Source: Trebonia sp963785645
Lineage (GTDB): Bacteria > Actinomycetota > Actinomycetes > Streptosporangiales > Streptosporangiaceae
Assembly (NCBI GenBank): GCA_963785645.1
Contig: CAWAWG010000009.1
Coordinates: 372,001 to 436,000 of the forward strand
Direction of reading: 5' to 3'
Length of the DNA stretch: 64,000 nucleotides
Below are positions 60,044 through 64,000 of the stretch, piece by piece; positions within the stretch are counted from its first letter, which is position 1, and each line of letters starts with the position of its first letter. The notes under the pieces are model-generated. The model searched no databases and was not told the DNA's origin. It saw only the letters and a program-made list of their open reading frames with translations. The position numbers and the translations under genes were made by a program.

Positions 60044-61171
60044 GTGACAGACATCGAAATCGGGCGCGGCAAGACCGGCCGCCGGGCGTATTCACTCGAC
60101 GAGATCGGCATCGTGCCCGCAAGGCGGACCCGTGACCCGGAAGAGGTGTCGATCGCGTGGCAGATCGACGCCTACCGCTTCCAGGTCCCGCTGATCGCCT
60201 GCCCCATGGACAGCGTGGTCTCGCCGACGACGGCGATCGCGATCGGCCAGCTCGGCGGGCTCGGCGTTCTTGACCTTGAGGGACTGTGGACCAGGTTCGA
60301 GGACCCGGAGCCGATCCTGGCCGAGGTGACCGAGCTAGGCGAAGAGGCGGCCACCAAGCGGCTTCAGGAGATCTACGCCGAGCCGATCAAGGAAGAACTG
60401 ATCGGCCGCCGCATCGAGGAGATCTCGCGGGCCGGCGTGATCACCGCGGCGGCTCTCTCCCCGCAGCGCACCGCGCGGTACTACAAGGCGGTGCTTGACG
60501 CGGGCGCGGACATCTTCGTCATCCGGGGGACTACCGTCTCCGCCGAGCACGTCTCCGGCCGCGCCGAGCCGCTCAACCTCAAGCAGTTCATCTACGAGCT
60601 CGACATCCCGGTCATCGTCGGCGGCTGCGCCACGTACACGGCGGCGCTGCACCTGATGCGCACCGGCGCCGCGGGTGTCCTCGTCGGCTTCGGCGGCGGC
60701 AGCGGGCACACTACCGCCGCCGTGCTCGGCGTGGCGGTACCGATGGCGACCGCGATCGCGGACGTCGCCGCCGCCCGGCGTGAGTACCTGGACGAATCCG
60801 GCGGCCGGTATGTCCACGTCATCGCCGACGGATCGATGACCCGCAGCGGCGACATCGCCAAGGCGCTCGCCCTGGGCGCGGACGCGGTGATGGTCGGCTC
60901 TCCCTTCGCCCGCACGACCGAGGCGCCCGGCCGCGGCTACCACTGGGGCAGCGAGGCCAACCACCCCGAGTTGCCGCGCGGCGCGCGGGTCAAGGTCAAC
61001 GCCATCGGGACGCTTGAGCAGATGCTGTTCGGCCCGTCGACCGTCCCCGACGGCTCGATGAACCTGATGGGGGCGCTAAAGCGCACCATGGCGACCGCGG
61101 GCTACACCGAGCTGAAGGAGTTCCAGCGGGTCGAGGTGGTCGTCACTCCGCCCGCCCCGCGCCCCCGTTAG
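60044..61171 (+). CDS. guaB3: GuaB3 family IMP dehydrogenase-related protein
   Basis: A 375-aa barrel protein without CBS domains. The GTG 60044 start gives MTDIEIGRGKTGRRAYSLDE, the family N-terminus; IDAYRFQVPLIACPMDSVVS and GGCATYTAALHLMRTGAAGV, then VGFGGGSGHTTAAVLG follow. The Gly-Gly-Gly-Ser-Gly sequence stands where true IMPDHs carry the catalytic Cys (GPGSIC), so normal IMPDH chemistry is not expected. The function was long unclear; some family members may act on related nucleotides. It is 10 bp behind guaB. Confidence 0.93.
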   Translation: MTDIEIGRGKTGRRAYSLDEIGIVPARRTRDPEEVSIAWQIDAYRFQVPLIACPMDSVVSPTTAIAIGQLGGLGVLDLEGLWTRFEDPEPILAEVTELGEEAATKRLQEIYAEPIKEELIGRRIEEISRAGVITAAALSPQRTARYYKAVLDAGADIFVIRGTTVSAEHVSGRAEPLNLKQFIYELDIPVIVGGCATYTAALHLMRTGAAGVLVGFGGGSGHTTAAVLGVAVPMATAIADVAAARREYLDESGGRYVHVIADGSMTRSGDIAKALALGADAVMVGSPFARTTEAPGRGYHWGSEANHPELPRGARVKVNAIGTLEQMLFGPSTVPDGSMNLMGALKRTMATAGYTELKEFQRVEVVVTPPAPRPR

Positions 61172-61182
61172 ACTTCATCGCC

Positions 61183-62190
61183 ATGGGCACCCCTCGCGTT
61201 TTCTCCGGCATCCAGCCAACCGCTGACTCGTTTCACCTGGGCAACTACCTGGGTGCCGTCAAGCAGTGGGTGGACCTGCAGGACAGCCGCGACGCGATCT
61301 ACTGCGTCGTCGACCTGCACGCGATCACGGTGCCGTACGACCCGGAGACGCTGCGCCGCCGCACCCGGGTGGCCGCGGCGCAGCTGATCGCGGCGGGGCT
61401 CGACCCGGAGCGCTGCATCCTGTTCGTGCAGAGCCAGGTGCAGGAACATGCCGAGCTCGCCTGGGTGCTGTCCTGCCTGACCGGGTTCGGCGAGGCGAGC
61501 CGGATGACCCAGTTCAAGGACAAGTCGGCGAAGGGCGGGTCGGATCAGGCGAGCGTCGGGCTGTTCACCTACCCCATGCTGATGGCCGCCGACATCCTGC
61601 TTTACCAGACGGACGAGGTGCCGGTGGGCGAGGACCAGCGCCAGCACCTGGAGCTGAGCAGGAACCTGGCCCAGCGGTTCAACCACCGCTTCGGCGAGAC
61701 GTTCACCGTGCCCGCCCCGTACATTCTGCCCGCGGTCAGCAAGATCACCGACCTCCAGGAACCGACGAGCAAGATGTCGAAGTCGTCGTCCTCGCCGCAG
61801 GGCATTATCGACCTGCTCGACGAGCCCGGTGCGATACGCAAGAAGATCAACCGGGCGGTGACGGACGCCGAGTCGGTCGTGCGGGCTGACGACGAGGCCA
61901 AGCCGGGCGTGACGAACCTGCTGCGGATCTATTCGGCGCTCTCCGGTGACAAGATCGACGATATCGCGGCCCGCTACGGCGACGGCGGCTACGGCGGCTT
62001 CAAGAAAGACCTCGGCAACCTGGTCGCGGATACCCTCGCGCCCATCCGCGAGCGCACCGCCAAGTACCTGGCCGACCCCGGCACCCTAGACGCCGTACTC
62101 AACGAGGGCGCCCGCCGCGCCCGCGCGATCGCCAGCTCGACGATGGTGCAGGTCCGCGACCGCTCCGGTTTCCCTCCCATCGGTTCCTAA
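61183..62190 (+). CDS. trpS: Tryptophan--tRNA ligase
   Basis: A 335-aa class I aminoacyl-tRNA synthetase. RVFSGIQPTADSFHLGNYLG contains the HIGH-type motif, and SKMSKSSSSPQGIIDLLD the KMSKS motif; ADILLYQTDEVPVGEDQRQH is the tryptophan-binding region. It begins 11 bp after guaB3 and is probably cotranscribed. Confidence 0.97.
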   Translation: MGTPRVFSGIQPTADSFHLGNYLGAVKQWVDLQDSRDAIYCVVDLHAITVPYDPETLRRRTRVAAAQLIAAGLDPERCILFVQSQVQEHAELAWVLSCLTGFGEASRMTQFKDKSAKGGSDQASVGLFTYPMLMAADILLYQTDEVPVGEDQRQHLELSRNLAQRFNHRFGETFTVPAPYILPAVSKITDLQEPTSKMSKSSSSPQGIIDLLDEPGAIRKKINRAVTDAESVVRADDEAKPGVTNLLRIYSALSGDKIDDIAARYGDGGYGGFKKDLGNLVADTLAPIRERTAKYLADPGTLDAVLNEGARRARAIASSTMVQVRDRSGFPPIGS

Positions 62191-62483
62191 GGTCTTAGTC
62201 GCATCGGGTACGGCTTCCTGCGCTCGCCATAGGAGCAGTGTGACGACTGTGAGTCAGCCGCCTTCGTTCGGGCAATGAATTACCGGTGCTGCCGCAACAG
62301 TGCGGATACGGATCGTTTACCGGTACGGGGGTCCTAACAAGGGTCTAACATTTGTAACAGTACGTTACTGGTCAAACAGGCCTATCTCGGACGATTCAAT
62401 ATTCCAAGGGTGGAAACGCTAGAGAGGCACCCGTTTGGCGCAATCCGCCGCGGGCACCAGCTGGAACCCTCTGGAGGCCTGTC
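62191..62483. other. Intergenic region with palindromic motif
   Basis: About 290 bp between trpS and the next gene. GTAACAGTACGTTAC (around 62355) has GTAAC/GTTAC arms, a candidate operator. It is preceded by an AT-rich TCTAACATTTG stretch. No convincing gene is seen. Confidence 0.4.
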
Positions 62484-63647
62484 ATGACGATCGAGTGGAA
62501 CTCTTCCGCCTGCCCGACCCTTGGCGTCGAGTGGGAGGTGCAGCTTGTCGACCCGCATAGCCGGATGCTCCGGCAGGACGCGGGCACGGTGCTTGCTGGA
62601 CTTCCCGGCCTGCTTGAGAGCGGCGAGCATCCGAAGATGCGTCATGAGTTGATGCAGTCCACGATCGAGGTGGTGACCGGCATCTGCGGAACGGTCGCCG
62701 AGGCTAAAGCGGACCTGGCCCTGTCGCTGAAGGACCTGCAGCGTGTCGTCGAGGCTCAGGGCATGGTGATCGCCAGCTCCGGCACCCACGCCATCAGTCA
62801 CTGGCGGGACGGGAAGATGGCGCCGAGCCAGCGGTACGCCGAGCTCGTCCAGGAGATTCAGTGGCCGTCCCGCCGGATGCAAACCATGGCTGTGCATGTG
62901 CACGTTGGGCTACGAGACCGGCACAGAGTGATGCCGATCATCAACGCACTGGCCGTCTACCTGCCGCATCTGCTCGGTCTCACCGCGTCGAGTCCCTACT
63001 GGTGCGGCGAAGACACGGGTCTCGCCTCCAGCCGGTCGGTGATTTTCGCCTCGCTGCCACACACCGGGCCGCCCCTCGGCCTCGCCGACTGGAAGGCATT
63101 CGAGGACTACATGGCCGGGCAGCTGCGCGCGGGGACGATCAGGACGATCAAGGAAGTCTGGTGGGACGTCCGCCCGCACCCGGATTTCGGCACGGTAGAG
63201 GTAAGGATCGCGGATGCGGTCCCGACCCTGCGGGAGGTAGGCATGGTCGCCGCGGTCGTTCAGTGCCTGGTCCACCTGTTCGACACCCAGCTCGACCGAG
63301 GCTACGGGCTGCCGTCCCGCTCGGCCTGGGTGATCGCCGACAACAAGTGGCGTGCCACCAGGCACGGGCTTGACGCGGACATCGTCATGAACGAGTCGGG
63401 CGCGACCGTGCCGCTCCGGGATGAGATATATGAGCTCCTGCGTGACCTTGAGCCAGTAGCATGGCGGCTGGGCTGTGCAGAAGAGCTCGCGGTCGCCTCC
63501 GACGTACTCGAGTACGGGGCCTCCTACGAGCGGCAGCGTGCCGTCCACAGCGGCGAGGGTGACCTGACCAGCGTAGTTGACGCGCTCGTGACCGAGTTCG
63601 CGGAGGATAAATTCGTCCTCCGCGGGGATGGTGGGCATGGGGGATGA
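62484..63647 (+). CDS. Glutamate-cysteine ligase family protein (YbdK-like carboxylate-amine ligase)
   Basis: A 387-aa GCS2-type enzyme: PTLGVEWEVQLVDPHSRMLR (E-W-E-x-x metal/ATP motif), MRHELMQSTIEVVTGICGTV, QTMAVHVHVGLRDRHRVMPI and FGTVEVRIADAVPTLREVGM. The fold joins an amine to a carboxylate with ATP; mycothiol-using actinobacteria need no glutathione, so the real substrate is uncertain. GGAGG lies 7 bp before the ATG. It overlaps the next gene by 11 bp. Confidence 0.85.
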   Translation: MTIEWNSSACPTLGVEWEVQLVDPHSRMLRQDAGTVLAGLPGLLESGEHPKMRHELMQSTIEVVTGICGTVAEAKADLALSLKDLQRVVEAQGMVIASSGTHAISHWRDGKMAPSQRYAELVQEIQWPSRRMQTMAVHVHVGLRDRHRVMPIINALAVYLPHLLGLTASSPYWCGEDTGLASSRSVIFASLPHTGPPLGLADWKAFEDYMAGQLRAGTIRTIKEVWWDVRPHPDFGTVEVRIADAVPTLREVGMVAAVVQCLVHLFDTQLDRGYGLPSRSAWVIADNKWRATRHGLDADIVMNESGATVPLRDEIYELLRDLEPVAWRLGCAEELAVASDVLEYGASYERQRAVHSGEGDLTSVVDALVTEFAEDKFVLRGDGGHGG

Positions 63648-64000
63648 CGACCTCACCGAGGCCCTGGACGTGTTCCTGGCCCGGTACGAGACGGAGTTGA
63701 TCGGCTTCCGCCGAGACCTGCACGCGCACCCGGAGCCAGCGAACGCCGAGCATCGGACGACGCGTCTGGTGGCGGAACGGCTGGCCGGGGCCGGGCTGCA
63801 CCCCGTGCTGCTTGAAGAGTCGACCGGGCTGTACGTGGACATCGGGCCAGGCGGGTCACGCGTTGCCCTGCGGGCCGACCTGGACGCGCTGCCGATGGAC
63901 GACGAGAAGGACGTGCCGTACCGGTCCACCGTCCCCGGGATGTGCCACGCCTGCGGCCACGACGTGCACACCGCCATGCTCGTCGGCACGGGACTGTTCC
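63637..64000 (+). CDS. M20 family metallopeptidase / amidohydrolase, 3' partial
   Basis: The first 121 residues of an M20 enzyme: ELIGFRRDLHAHPEPANAEH is the usual N-terminus, LRADLDALPM and PGMCHACGHDVHTAMLVGTG carry the metal-binding His and Asp of the AbgB/HipO group, which hydrolyse N-acyl amino acids. The gene continues beyond the window. The start is either ATG 63637 or the in-frame GTG 63631 or ATG 63628; all lie inside the end of the ligase gene. Confidence 0.88.
   Translation, partial: MGDDDLTEALDVFLARYETELIGFRRDLHAHPEPANAEHRTTRLVAERLAGAGLHPVLLEESTGLYVDIGPGGSRVALRADLDALPMDDEKDVPYRSTVPGMCHACGHDVHTAMLVGTGLF

Overview
The window is high-GC actinobacterial DNA. The gene content fits a filamentous, spore-forming type of actinomycete (Streptosporangiales, Thermomonosporaceae or a similar group): a Scr1/DUF5753 regulator with a DUF397 partner, fused 2-oxoglutarate decarboxylase (kgd) with a DUF6104 partner, the GlgE alpha-glucan pathway, GuaB3, monomeric isocitrate dehydrogenase, DUF3017, DUF5709 and a His-tailed GroEL. 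No finer placement is possible from sequence alone. I found no rRNA, tRNA, CRISPR array, transposase or phage gene.

Layout. 0-5 kb: a frameshifted Scr1-type regulator with intact DUF397, a small NTP pyrophosphohydrolase, a bifunctional-looking but transpeptidase-only penicillin-binding protein, and a PadR regulator with a long coiled-coil, Trp-rich tail. 5-9 kb: DUF6104 and kgd, the latter with an apparent +1 frameshift in its linker. 9-20 kb: a membrane-anchored propeller-like protein with heptapeptide repeats, an SDR, a nitrilase, a DapC-like aminotransferase, a geranylgeranyl-reductase-like flavoprotein, a diiron oxygenase, a methyltransferase and a YtrA-type GntR/ABC operon. 20-24 kb: 16 perfect 36-bp tandem repeats preceded by palindromes, then an overlapping operon of glycosyltransferase, methyltransferase and terpene-cyclase-like toroid protein. 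24-30 kb: VIT1-type transporter, hutI, flavin reductase, SppA, NYN-like protein. 30-40.5 kb: glgB, mak, treS, glgE on the minus strand with glgP divergent. 40.6-49 kb: frameshifted enoyl-CoA hydratase, Ser/Thr kinase overlapping an FHA-HTH gene, DUF3017, icd, mdh. 49-64 kb: orphan HicB, DUF5709, galK, CNNM/CorC-type protein, guaA, groES-groEL with a CIRCE operator, HD protein, guaB-guaB3-trpS, a YbdK-like ligase and the start of an M20 peptidase.

How genes work together. TreS converts trehalose to maltose, Mak phosphorylates it, GlgE polymerises maltose-1-phosphate, GlgB branches the glucan, and the divergent GlgP degrades it. guaB, guaB3 and guaA supply GMP. kgd, icd and mdh belong to the TCA cycle. 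GntR-ATPase-permease are translationally coupled, as are the glycosyltransferase-methyltransferase-toroid genes.

The least explained features are the 36-bp array at 20231-20806 and a modular palindromic repeat found twice in the same orientation relative to flanking genes (before the glycosyltransferase at 24.0-24.3 kb and before guaA at 52.7-53.1 kb). All five reading-frame breaks detected are +1 shifts at or near short homopolymers, so a sequencing or assembly error is a serious possibility for kgd and the enoyl-CoA hydratase.
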